Shown here piece after piece: positions 1 to 6,532 of a stretch of DNA of 6,563 nt (its first letter is position 1; each line of letters begins with the position of its first letter). The translations under genes were made by a program, and so were the position numbers. The notes below the pieces were generated by a model. It was not told the DNA's origin. It did no database searches and saw nothing but the letters and a program-made list of their open reading frames with translations. The stretch is from Treponema sp. UBA4319. Its GTDB lineage: Bacteria > Spirochaetota > Spirochaetia > Treponematales > Treponemataceae. The stretch is from assembly GCA_002393865.1 (NCBI GenBank), contig DGUD01000143.1:1-6563 (forward strand). Direction: 5' to 3'.

Positions 1-121
1 GTGGTATCTGATTCCGGTCAAATCCTGCTGATAAACCCTCTGTAGCGCGGAATAGGTATTGAACTCGCTGGCGCTCGTACCGCGCCAATGAGGGGTTTCT
101 GCCGTCTTTTCCTTCGCGCTC

Positions 122-135
122 CACACAAAGCTGAT
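122..135 (+). repeat. Copy 1 of 14-bp shared upstream element
   Basis: The 14 bases cacacaaagctgat recur identically at 1978-1991. Similarity continues weakly downstream (ttccg here against gtctg in the other copy). This copy lies 77 nt before the ATG of the first barrel gene and 25 nt before the -35 box. The bases CAAAGC (126-131) can pair with GCTTTG (140-145) around an 8-nt loop. It could be a regulatory site or part of a dispersed intergenic repeat; the sequence does not decide between them. Confidence 0.4.
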
Positions 136-160
136 TTCCGCTTTGGCTGTCCGTGCCCAG

Positions 161-189
161 TTGTTTCTTTTTGCGGGACATGCTACACT
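161..189 (+). promoter_or_regulatory. Sigma-70 type promoter for the first barrel gene
   Basis: A -35 box TTGTTT (161-166) and a -10 box TACACT (184-189) are separated by exactly 17 nt. The -10 is preceded by TG at 181-182, giving the extended form TGnTACACT. Transcription would start at about 195-197, only 2 to 4 nt before the ATG at 199, so the mRNA would be leaderless or nearly so. This is the best promoter match seen by eye in the window. Confidence 0.5.
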
Positions 190-198
190 AAAGCTTGT

Positions 199-1929
199 AT
201 GTTCCGCATTGTGCAGCGTATCCTGCTTGGATTGACATATATCCTCATCCTCCCTTTGTCCGCGGCGGCCTCCGGGCGCGGTGACCAGGAGCTGGTAAAG
301 GCCGGCAGCTGGGTCTATGACGCCATCACGTCGCTTGCGCTGGAGGAGGGAAAGACGGATTTTTCCGATCAGGCGCCGCTTACCGTAAAGGAGCTGCTTT
401 CCTTCCTCGATGAGATTGACTACGATGCGCTCAGCAGCGCGGGGCAGATGCAGTATGACCGCGTGATGTATTATTTTGCCGAGCAGGATATCGCCTTCCG
501 CTCGGATATTTTTTCCTTCGGGGTTGCGCCGGAGCTGAACCTTGAGGGCTATTACAAGTCCGGCGATGAGCTCGGCTGGGTCTATGACCGCTATGAGCGG
601 CAGCCGCTTATCCTGCTGCCGGTGAAATTCCAGGCGCAGGACTGGTTCACCATGGAGATGGATCTGCAGCTGGCGCAGAAAAAGACCCAGATGAGCAAAC
701 GCTCCGGCTACAACTATACGAACATACCCTTTGCCGGCGACCAGATAGACGTCAATTTCCCGTATACCGCGTATTTCAGCACGGGGCTGAGCCTGACCGA
801 GAAGGCCGCGATGAATTTCCAGCTGGGCATGGGGGAGCAGTCCGTCGGGCGGAGCGTCCTCGGCAGCGTGATCCAGAGCGAGTATTTTACGGGGGCGAGC
901 TACGCCAACCTTGAGCTCTTTACGCCGGACTTCCGCTACAACATGAACGTGACGCAGTTCAACGTGGACAAGTACCTGTACACGCACCGTTTTGACGTGC
1001 GGCTCTTCCGCAAGGTGCAGCTCTCCGTGCAGGAGTCCGTGCTGGTGAACGCGCCGCTGGAGCTGCGGTTCCTGAACCCGCTGACGATTTTCCACGGCAT
1101 GGCGCCGTGGCGCGACTATGAGCCGGAAAAGGACGATTCCGAGGGGCACACCTGCGCCTACCTTGCGGTAAAGGCGTCCTATGTGCCGGTCAGGTACCTG
1201 CGCATCTACGGGCTTTTTGCGCAGGATCAGCTGCAGACCGCCTACGAGATGGAGAACTGGCCGGACAATGTGACGCCGAACGGGCTGGGCGCGCAGCTGG
1301 GCGTGGAGGGCTACGTGCCGCTTGGCGGCGGCTATCTCCATGCGGCGGCGGAGGCATCGTACACCGACCCGTATTTCTACATCAAGGAAAGCCCCAACTG
1401 GAGCCTTGTGCGCACGTACTCGGACAACGGTACGACCGGCGGCGTCACCCCGCTCTATGAATGGATAGGCAGCCCCTTCGGGCCGGATACGATGGCGGCG
1501 GCGCTGGATGTCGGCTACGAGGTGCCGGGGCACTGGTCGCTGCGAAGCCTCTTCCTTGTGATGGCGCAGGGCGAATATGCGGACTACAACGTGTTCGACT
1601 CCGTTCACTGGGGCGGGCAGAAGACCGCCATGACGGACGACGAGCTGAAATCATGGGTCTACCCGGATACCGGCAAGCCCGGCGGCAAAGACTATGCCAA
1701 AAAGCAGCAGTCCTGGACGAGCCCGTTTGGGCGTGATACCCCTCCCCAGTACACAATACGCGCGTCGCTTCGTGCTGGCTACACGCCCTTCGCGTTCCCG
1801 GCGCTCTCGCTCATGGCTCAGCCGAGCTACGTGCTTGTGCTGAACTATGGCAACGAAGAGGGACGGGTTGAGCAGGGCTTTGAGTTCGCTCTTTCCGCGA
1901 ATTTCAGGTTCGGTAAGCTGTTCCAGTAG
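199..1929 (+). CDS. Outer-membrane beta-barrel protein, Wzi-like (capsule assembly family architecture)
   Basis: The product is 576 residues and predicted to be exported and inserted in the outer membrane. The ATG at 199 was chosen because it begins a clear signal peptide: Arg3 and Arg7, hydrophobic core about residues 8-20, likely cleavage after Ala22-Ala24. An in-frame ATG at 88 would bury this peptide behind a Cys-rich segment. Residues 33-97 form a helical lead-in (VYDAITSLALEEG, then LTVKELLSFLDEID). About 100-575 is beta-strand-like, with alternating aromatic and polar residues, ending FRFGKLFQ. Segments resembling Wzi-type barrels are a strand with RFDVRLFRKVQLSVQES (264-280), LNPLTIF (292-298) and a YLRIYGLFAQDQLQ strand (333-346). 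In enterobacteria Wzi anchors capsule at the surface; that role is not shown here. The next gene has the same segment order. No Shine-Dalgarno precedes the start. The CDS is surely real; the family is inferred from motif order and another spirochaete barrel family is possible. Confidence 0.72.
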   Translation: MFRIVQRILLGLTYILILPLSAAASGRGDQELVKAGSWVYDAITSLALEEGKTDFSDQAPLTVKELLSFLDEIDYDALSSAGQMQYDRVMYYFAEQDIAFRSDIFSFGVAPELNLEGYYKSGDELGWVYDRYERQPLILLPVKFQAQDWFTMEMDLQLAQKKTQMSKRSGYNYTNIPFAGDQIDVNFPYTAYFSTGLSLTEKAAMNFQLGMGEQSVGRSVLGSVIQSEYFTGASYANLELFTPDFRYNMNVTQFNVDKYLYTHRFDVRLFRKVQLSVQESVLVNAPLELRFLNPLTIFHGMAPWRDYEPEKDDSEGHTCAYLAVKASYVPVRYLRIYGLFAQDQLQTAYEMENWPDNVTPNGLGAQLGVEGYVPLGGGYLHAAAEASYTDPYFYIKESPNWSLVRTYSDNGTTGGVTPLYEWIGSPFGPDTMAAALDVGYEVPGHWSLRSLFLVMAQGEYADYNVFDSVHWGGQKTAMTDDELKSWVYPDTGKPGGKDYAKKQQSWTSPFGRDTPPQYTIRASLRAGYTPFAFPALSLMAQPSYVLVLNYGNEEGRVEQGFEFALSANFRFGKLFQ

Positions 1930-1977
1930 CTTGTTTTGTGAAGAATAAGGAAGGAAGGCTCTGGAAGCGCTGCCTGG

Positions 1978-1991
1978 CACACAAAGCTGAT
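1978..1991 (+). repeat. Copy 2 of 14-bp shared upstream element
   Basis: Identical to 122-135. It lies 61 nt before the start of the second barrel gene, against 77 nt for the first copy. GCACA (1977-1981) can pair with TGTGC (1995-1999), so both copies sit in possible hairpins, but different bases form the stems. Confidence 0.4.
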
Positions 1992-2028
1992 GTCTGTGCT
2001 TCCGTAAGAGCCGCCCGGCTTTTGCCCC

Positions 2029-2034
2029 GGAGGT
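2029..2034 (+). promoter_or_regulatory. Ribosome binding site deciding a GTG start
   Basis: GGAGGT stands a few bases before the GTG at 2039, with 5 nt between GGAGG and the start. It is the strongest Shine-Dalgarno sequence in the window. It fixes the GTG as the start of the second barrel gene rather than the in-frame ATG at 2093, which has only an A-run in front of it. Confidence 0.75.
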
Positions 2035-2038
2035 AAAG

Positions 2039-3925
2039 GTGATTGCAATAAAAAAACTGAGTCAGCTGAAAGTCTCCCGGCTGATAAAAAAAATGTTCCC
2101 CATGGTCTTGCTGTCCGCCGCTGTCTGCGCCCATGCGCAGGTGGGGGTTGACCCGGACGACTATTTTTACACGCTGGTGGAGAGCTGGGAGAACCGCGGT
2201 CTGCTGCGCGAGGTTCCGCCGCTGCGTCCGTATCCCATGGCAAGCATCCAGAACATCCTGCAGAACGTCATCAAGCGCGGCAACGAGCGCGACGTGGAGC
2301 TGGCCGTGGAATACTGGCAGAAGCTGACGGGGCGGGGGTGGCATGTGGCTGCCCGGACGGAGGGGGACGTGGTATTCCCCGTGTCGGATGCCGGCGGGGA
2401 TCCGAGCTTTGACTTTGACCCGGAAGATAACGTGATGCTGTCGCTGAATCCGTCCGTGGAGGGCGACGCGCTGCTGTACAAGGACTGGATATCGATGAGC
2501 TACCGTCTGGGGCTTGCCGTCCGCAGCCAGGAAAGCGACGCGTATTTCCTGCCCCTGTACGTGAATTCCCCCCACGACGCCCGGCAGGATGCCGCCACGC
2601 TGGGGCCGCTGTACGGCTACATAGACATGAACGACGTGCTTTCCATCGGCCGCAGCGATCTTTTTTTGCAGGCTGGCATCTACCGCTCCGGCTACGGCCC
2701 CTTCCGCGACGCCGGGCTCGCGCTCAACGACAGCACCTACCACTCTGCGAACCTCTCCGTCTCCGTCGTCAAGGAGAAATGGTCGTACGTGCAGCAGTAT
2801 TCCGCCATCGGCGCCACGCACAGCAACGACGGCTCCGGTCTCTCGCCGGGCAAATTCCTTGCCTTCCACGCCTTTGAGTACAAATTCCTGCCGAACCTGT
2901 CGCTGTCCTACTACGAGACCATCGTCTACGGCAACCGCTTTGACCTGTCCTACCTGCTGCCGGTGCCCTACATGGCCGCGCAGGGAATCGGCGGCAACGC
3001 GGACAACCTCCAGATGGGGCTGCTGCTCAAGTTCCGGCCGTATAACGGCCTGCTCCTTGCCGCGGACATCTTTGTGGACGACATCGACGTGAACAAGCTG
3101 GTGAAGGATTTCAGCCTGAAGTCCAAGAACCGCATCGCGATGCAGCTGGGCGCCTCCTTTACGCCGGAGAACCTTGTCCTGAGCAAGATGGAGGTGCGCT
3201 TTGCGGCGGTGCTGCCATACACCTACTCGCACTGGGAATATGCCTCCACGGGGGGATATGCCGGCACCGCCGGCATGAGCGCGCAGATGTACAACTACCA
3301 GGACTACACGAACAACGGGGTGCCGATGGGCTCCCCTCTGCCACCCAACAGCCTCGGCTTCTTTACCTCCGTGGAGCTCACGCCGCTGAAAAACTTCCGC
3401 CTGAAGCTCGGCGCCTCCATCGTAAGCCACGGCAATGTGGCGGAGAGCCTCTCTGACGACGAGGCCATGCGCTATCTGCTTTCGGATGATGGGGTATATG
3501 CCACAGACGGAAGCATTTTCATGCATTCCATGTTCGCGGATCCGGCGCGGGATGTCCATGATGGCGGCACGCATGTTGCGTCTGCATGGGATGATATGAA
3601 TTTCCTGAACCAGAGCCACAAGCTCCTGCTGCTGCAGGCTACGGTCGATGCGGATTATACCTTCCCGTCCTTCCGTTTCGGCACGCTCTCGCTCAATGCT
3701 GGCTATACATTTGAATATATCGGGAATAAACCCAAGGACGTTAGATTTGCCAACCTCTATCCGGGGGGCAGAGTCGCGGGAACTGGAGATGGCCCGTATA
3801 CGATTGACGGCGTTGGCAGCTACACGAAGGAAGAGGTTCTTGTGTTTTTCCGGGATAAATGGGAGAAGAACCTGATGAATGTCATAACGAACTATCTGCG
3901 CATCGGCATGAGCTTTACGTTCTAG
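2039..3925 (+). CDS. Outer-membrane beta-barrel protein, Wzi-like, second of tandem pair
   Basis: The product is 628 residues from a GTG start with a strong GGAGGT site. A long basic n-region (Lys5, Lys6, Lys11, Arg14, Lys17, Lys18) leads into a hydrophobic core (19-29) with cleavage likely after AHA at 33. Residues 41-97 resemble the helical N-terminus of Wzi-like proteins: YTLVESWENRGLL then RPYPMASIQNILQNVI. A beta-rich region follows. YGPFRDAGLALND (219-231), a FHAFEYKFLPNLSLSYYET strand pair (276-294), LLPVPY (306-311) and ADIFVDDID (342-350, with the paired Asp common in this family) match Wzi-type motif order. The chain ends RIGMSFTF; a terminal Phe is the usual Bam recognition signal of outer-membrane barrels. 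Sugar or capsule binding is unproven. The stop lies 10 nt before thiI, so the two are probably one operon. From about codon 480 the codon use becomes richer in A/T. Barrel nature is firm, family moderately so. Confidence 0.75.
   Translation: MIAIKKLSQLKVSRLIKKMFPMVLLSAAVCAHAQVGVDPDDYFYTLVESWENRGLLREVPPLRPYPMASIQNILQNVIKRGNERDVELAVEYWQKLTGRGWHVAARTEGDVVFPVSDAGGDPSFDFDPEDNVMLSLNPSVEGDALLYKDWISMSYRLGLAVRSQESDAYFLPLYVNSPHDARQDAATLGPLYGYIDMNDVLSIGRSDLFLQAGIYRSGYGPFRDAGLALNDSTYHSANLSVSVVKEKWSYVQQYSAIGATHSNDGSGLSPGKFLAFHAFEYKFLPNLSLSYYETIVYGNRFDLSYLLPVPYMAAQGIGGNADNLQMGLLLKFRPYNGLLLAADIFVDDIDVNKLVKDFSLKSKNRIAMQLGASFTPENLVLSKMEVRFAAVLPYTYSHWEYASTGGYAGTAGMSAQMYNYQDYTNNGVPMGSPLPPNSLGFFTSVELTPLKNFRLKLGASIVSHGNVAESLSDDEAMRYLLSDDGVYATDGSIFMHSMFADPARDVHDGGTHVASAWDDMNFLNQSHKLLLLQATVDADYTFPSFRFGTLSLNAGYTFEYIGNKPKDVRFANLYPGGRVAGTGDGPYTIDGVGSYTKEEVLVFFRDKWEKNLMNVITNYLRIGMSFTF
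3258..3276 (+). repeat. G+C-rich perfect hairpin inside the second barrel gene
   Basis: ATGCCGGC (3258-3265) and GCCGGCAT (3269-3276) form an 8-bp stem around the 3-nt loop ACC. It encodes the small-residue stretch YAGTAGM (residues 407-413), in a Gly/Ala-rich segment that may be a loop between strands. It may be only a by-product of the Gly-Ala codons. Confidence 0.4.
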
Positions 3926-3935
3926 GGACATATTT

Positions 3936-5240
3936 ATGGATACAAAAGAAAAACTTGATGACGCCCTGTATACGGAGACCTATCTGGGCAAAGTGGGCGA
4001 GCTTACGCTGAAGGGCAGCAATATGCATCTCTTTGAGAAGCAGCTCGTGTGCAACGCGCGCGTGGCGCTGGAGGCGGTGGACGCAAAGGTGCATACGCAG
4101 GCGGGGCGGCTCTACGTGCGCTGCACCAAAGCCTCGTGCCCCGGCGTGGAGTACGCGCTGGATCACCTGCTGGGTATTACCGGATGGGCAAAAGTCCGCA
4201 CGGTAGACAAGGATATCTCCGCCATCCGCCGCGCGGTCACGGAGATCGCGCTGGAGGCAAAGGGGCCGGGCGCGCGCAGCTTCAAGATAGAGGCGCGCCG
4301 CGAGGACAAATCCTTTCCGCTCAATTCCTATGCGATATGCGCGCAGGCGGCGGGCGAGGTCTTTGACGGCGGCATCCTTGCCGTTGACCTGCACCGGCCG
4401 GATGTCGTGGTGCACGTGGAGGTGCGCAAGCAGTGCTATGTCTATTCCGACCAGAAGAAGACGTGCCGCGGTCTGCCGGTCGGGGTGAGCGGCAAGGGGC
4501 TGCTGCTGCTCAGCGGCGGGCTGGACAGTCCGGTGGCAGGCTGGCGCATGATGCGCCGCGGCATGAAGGTGGAATGCGCGTACTTCCATTCCTACCCGTA
4601 TACCTCCGAGGAGGCGCAGAAGAAGGTGGAGACCCTGGCCGCAATCATCGCGGATTACGGCATGGACACGCACCTGAACATCATACCCTTTACCGACGTG
4701 CAGATGCGCATCAAGCAGAAGGCGCCTGAGGCCTACAGCACGCTCATGCTCCGGCTCTGCATGATGAAGGCCGCGAACCTGCTGGCAAGGCGCATCCAGG
4801 CGGACTGCATCATCACGGGCGAGAGCCTGGGGCAGGTCGCAAGCCAGACGGTGGAGAACCTTGCGGTTACGGAGAGCTTTGCCGAATTCCCGCTGTTCCG
4901 CCCGCTGCTCGGTATGGATAAGGAGGAGATTGTGGACGGCGCCCGCGAGATTGGTACCTACGACATATCGATTCTGCCCTACGAGGACTGCTGCGTGCTG
5001 TTCAGCCCGCGCCATCCGGTGCTCAAGGCCTCCGTGGACGAGGCGCGGCGGATTTACGAGGATATGGATATCGACGCCCTTGTGCAGCAGGCCTTTGATT
5101 CCCGCCGGATAATCCGCTATGCGGTCCGCGACAGTATCGGGAAACAGTTTGCCACCAAGCCCTTTGTGTCCCAGTCCGGGATGCTCTGCGAGGGAAAAGA
5201 CCATGCCCCGGCTCAGGGGCACCAGGGGAGCGCAGATTAG
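3936..5240 (+). CDS. thiI: tRNA 4-thiouridine synthase ThiI, short form without rhodanese domain
   Basis: This cytoplasmic enzyme uses ATP to adenylate uridine 8 of tRNA and replaces the oxygen with sulfur taken from a cysteine desulfurase. The product is 434 residues. Order: N-terminal ferredoxin-like region with GELTLKG (21-27); THUMP domain to about 165, with FKIEARREDKSFPLNS (116-131); AANH/PP-loop ATPase with SGGLDSPVAGW (193-203); a MLRLCMMKAAN helix (271-281); TGESLGQVASQTVENL (294-309); RPLLGMDKEEI (322-332); and PYEDCC (348-353). The last motif, with Cys352 and Cys353, is the form found in ThiI proteins lacking a rhodanese domain. E. coli ThiI (about 480 residues) carries that domain at its C-terminus; here the chain ends soon after. 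A sulfur donor acting directly on this cysteine is inferred, as for the Bacillus form, so a role in thiamine synthesis is less likely. The ATG has AGGG (3924-3927) 8 nt upstream, overlapping the previous stop codon. Confidence 0.95.
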   Translation: MDTKEKLDDALYTETYLGKVGELTLKGSNMHLFEKQLVCNARVALEAVDAKVHTQAGRLYVRCTKASCPGVEYALDHLLGITGWAKVRTVDKDISAIRRAVTEIALEAKGPGARSFKIEARREDKSFPLNSYAICAQAAGEVFDGGILAVDLHRPDVVVHVEVRKQCYVYSDQKKTCRGLPVGVSGKGLLLLSGGLDSPVAGWRMMRRGMKVECAYFHSYPYTSEEAQKKVETLAAIIADYGMDTHLNIIPFTDVQMRIKQKAPEAYSTLMLRLCMMKAANLLARRIQADCIITGESLGQVASQTVENLAVTESFAEFPLFRPLLGMDKEEIVDGAREIGTYDISILPYEDCCVLFSPRHPVLKASVDEARRIYEDMDIDALVQQAFDSRRIIRYAVRDSIGKQFATKPFVSQSGMLCEGKDHAPAQGHQGSAD

Positions 5241-5249
5241 CGGGAAGGG

Positions 5250-5266
5250 CTCTTTTTGCAAAAGAG
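5250..5266 (+). repeat. Perfect inverted repeat between thiI and the next gene
   Basis: CTCTTTT (5250-5256) and AAAAGAG (5260-5266) flank TGC, making a 7-bp stem with a 3-nt loop that begins 10 nt after the thiI stop. No T-run follows, so it is not a classical intrinsic terminator. It could be an mRNA processing or stabilising hairpin, or a dyad operator. Confidence 0.5.
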
Positions 5267-5297
5267 GGTGCGTTTGTCGCCCGCTGCGGCCGATAAT

Positions 5298-5302
5298 GGA
5301 AG
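5298..5302 (+). promoter_or_regulatory. Ribosome binding site supporting the ATG at 5310
   Basis: GGAAG ends 7 nt before the ATG at 5310. A TTG at 5256 also opens this frame but lies inside the inverted repeat at 5250-5266 and would push the signal peptide 18 residues inward. Confidence 0.5.
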
Positions 5303-5309
5303 CGTGGAA

Positions 5310-6527
5310 ATGTATGCTCATCGAAAAATAAAAGGGCTTTCTCTTGCGGCCGGAATTTCGCTCGCGCTTTTTGCGTCTGGCGGGCCGCTCTTCGCGCAGG
5401 AGGCGGAGCTTTCCCAGCCTGCGTCCGCGGTGCTTGCGGAAGGCGAGGTGCCGCTGCTGCTTGAAGGCATCTGGCAGAACGACTGCCGCTATGTACTCTT
5501 TGACACGCACTATGTGTCCCAGCGTTCGGGACAGGTGGTGCCGGAAATCGTGCTCAGGATGTTCTACCAGTGGTACAACGACCGTGCCGCCGAAAGCGGC
5601 GCGTATACCTCGGAGCATGTCCCTGACCGCAACAATACCGTTCCTGCCGTCCCGGAGCAGATGGAGCTGCGCTTTACGCCGCTGACCGACCAGCTGTTTA
5701 CCAAGGCCTACAATATGCCGGTGGCGCAGGCGGACGGCGACGAGCTCTACGCGGAGAACGAGCCGAGCGGCGCCTGGGACATAGAGATTAGCTATGCGGG
5801 CAAGAAAATCGGGGGAGAGCGCTCCTACCATGTGCCGGTGGCGGTCATCGGGAACAATCTCTACCTTAATTTTGCCATAAAAACAGAGGACAGCGATTCG
5901 GTTCCCCGGAGCTCGCTGCTCAACGGCGTCACCATCCAGTCTGAGAACCTGCTCTCCGGCTACTGGCAGGACGCGGGAAACGCGAACGGCATACTGATAA
6001 GTCCCCCTGTCACCAGCAACGAGCTGCTTTCCTACTGCGTGGCGGACGATGCCGTGTACCATATACGCTACTGGCGCACGGATATGGAATACGATGCTGC
6101 CGCCCAGGCGGAGTTTACGGACGGGGACAAGACCTATACGGTTCCCAAGATGATTCAGTCCGGAGGAAAAGTATATACCTGCACGGTGGGGCGGCGCACA
6201 AAAATCCGCAATATCGACAAAAGCAAGGATTTCCCGCGGAAGTATACGATAAATTCGGTGCTGGTGGAGAAAAAGGTGCAGGCAAGCGACGGAAGCACGT
6301 CGTCGTATACCGTGCGCACGGCGACAATCTGCGCCTTTGGGGAGCCCTACCTGTCGCTCACCGACGGTACCCGCACGATGGATGAGATTGTGGCGGAGCA
6401 GAACGCCCGGCGCAAGGCGCCCCCGCCGTCCCCGTTCCCCCCGCACGGAGTGCTCGATTTTGACTGGAGCATCGTTGAGGATCCGCCAGAGTCATGGGAC
6501 AGGCGTATGCTTGATGTTGGCAAATAG
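5310..6527 (+). CDS. Secreted protein of unknown family with internal two-part repeat
   Basis: I do not recognise this 405-residue protein. It starts with a good signal peptide: basic residues His4 to Lys8, hydrophobic core about 10-22, likely cleavage after LFA at 29. It has no lipobox cysteine, no later membrane segment and no barrel C-terminus, so the periplasm or cell surface is likely. The mature part looks beta-rich. Two segments resemble each other: LLEGIWQND (50-58) and LLSGYWQDA (214-222), each followed some 33-36 residues later by a Trp-Asp element (QWYND, YWRTD), then by YHVP (173-176) and YTVP (276-279), each leading to a strand. The G-x-W start recalls lipocalin-like folds, which is only a suggestion. 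Four cysteines stand in the mature chain (59, 243, 291, 341). The C-terminus is Pro-rich (370-379) and then acidic. The gene lies 69 nt after thiI and may share its transcript. Confidence 0.8.
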   Translation: MYAHRKIKGLSLAAGISLALFASGGPLFAQEAELSQPASAVLAEGEVPLLLEGIWQNDCRYVLFDTHYVSQRSGQVVPEIVLRMFYQWYNDRAAESGAYTSEHVPDRNNTVPAVPEQMELRFTPLTDQLFTKAYNMPVAQADGDELYAENEPSGAWDIEISYAGKKIGGERSYHVPVAVIGNNLYLNFAIKTEDSDSVPRSSLLNGVTIQSENLLSGYWQDAGNANGILISPPVTSNELLSYCVADDAVYHIRYWRTDMEYDAAAQAEFTDGDKTYTVPKMIQSGGKVYTCTVGRRTKIRNIDKSKDFPRKYTINSVLVEKKVQASDGSTSSYTVRTATICAFGEPYLSLTDGTRTMDEIVAEQNARRKAPPPSPFPPHGVLDFDWSIVEDPPESWDRRMLDVGK

Positions 6528-6532
6528 GCGGG

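Larger units (their letters stand above)
1..198. other. Left-edge region, no assignable gene; possible minus-strand gene start
   Basis: Two frames on the minus strand stay open from inside this stretch to the window edge. One starts at an ATG at 181-179 and begins MSRKKKQLGTDSQSG; it has no visible ribosome binding site and uses several codons rare in the neighbouring genes. The other has no ATG, only a GTG at 126-124, but reads more like natural protein (for example SEFNTYSALQRVYQQ near the edge), with codon choice closer to the neighbours. On the plus strand, short open tails end at 31 (TGA) and 45 (TAG) and could be the end of an upstream gene. None is decisive. If a divergent gene exists, this stretch is a divergent promoter region. 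I recognise no family in either frame. Confidence 0.3.
1930..2038 (+). other. Spacer between the two barrel genes
   Basis: The 109 nt hold no convincing promoter. They contain three tandem AAGG units (1947-1958), the second copy of the 14-bp element (1978-1991), and AGCC-GCCC-GGCT (2009-2020) followed by four T. That hairpin has only four base pairs, too weak to call a terminator, and it sits just before the ribosome binding site of the next gene, where it could affect translation. TTTGTG (1935-1940) can also pair with CACAAA (1980-1985). Read-through from gene 1 to gene 2 looks possible. Confidence 0.4.

Noticed and set aside
88..198. N-terminal extension of the first barrel gene from the ATG at 88
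   Set aside because: It adds 37 Cys-rich residues before a perfect signal peptide, spans the promoter and the 14-bp repeat, and has no ribosome binding site.
1990..2007. Five-codon upstream open frame (MSVLP) before the second barrel gene
   Set aside because: It has no ribosome binding site and overlaps the repeated element; this short it carries no evidence of translation.
2009..2024. Intrinsic terminator between the barrel genes
   Set aside because: The stem is four base pairs with only four T after it, directly before the ribosome binding site; too weak to call.
2108..2140. Lipoprotein signal in the second barrel protein (Cys30)
   Set aside because: The residue before Cys30 is Val, and AHA-Q just after is a good signal peptidase I site; barrels are normally cleaved by that enzyme.
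1904..3931. 675-codon open frame on the minus strand
   Set aside because: It lies wholly opposite the second barrel gene, is rich in Val, His, Arg and Gln runs typical of antisense reading of G+C-rich codons, and has no domain I can recognise.
5269..5297. Promoter with GATAAT (5292-5297) before the secreted-protein gene
   Set aside because: The -10 is good but the hexamer at 17-nt spacing is TGCGTT, a poor -35, and TTTGTC is only 13 nt away.
5256..5309. TTG start for the secreted protein
   Set aside because: It lies inside the inverted repeat and puts 18 residues before the signal peptide; the ATG at 5310 with GGAAG upstream is better.
3915..6446. 843-codon open frame on the minus strand
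   Set aside because: It is antisense to thiI and the secreted-protein gene. ThiI motifs on the plus strand are unmistakable, and the minus product is an Arg/His/Ala-rich shadow.
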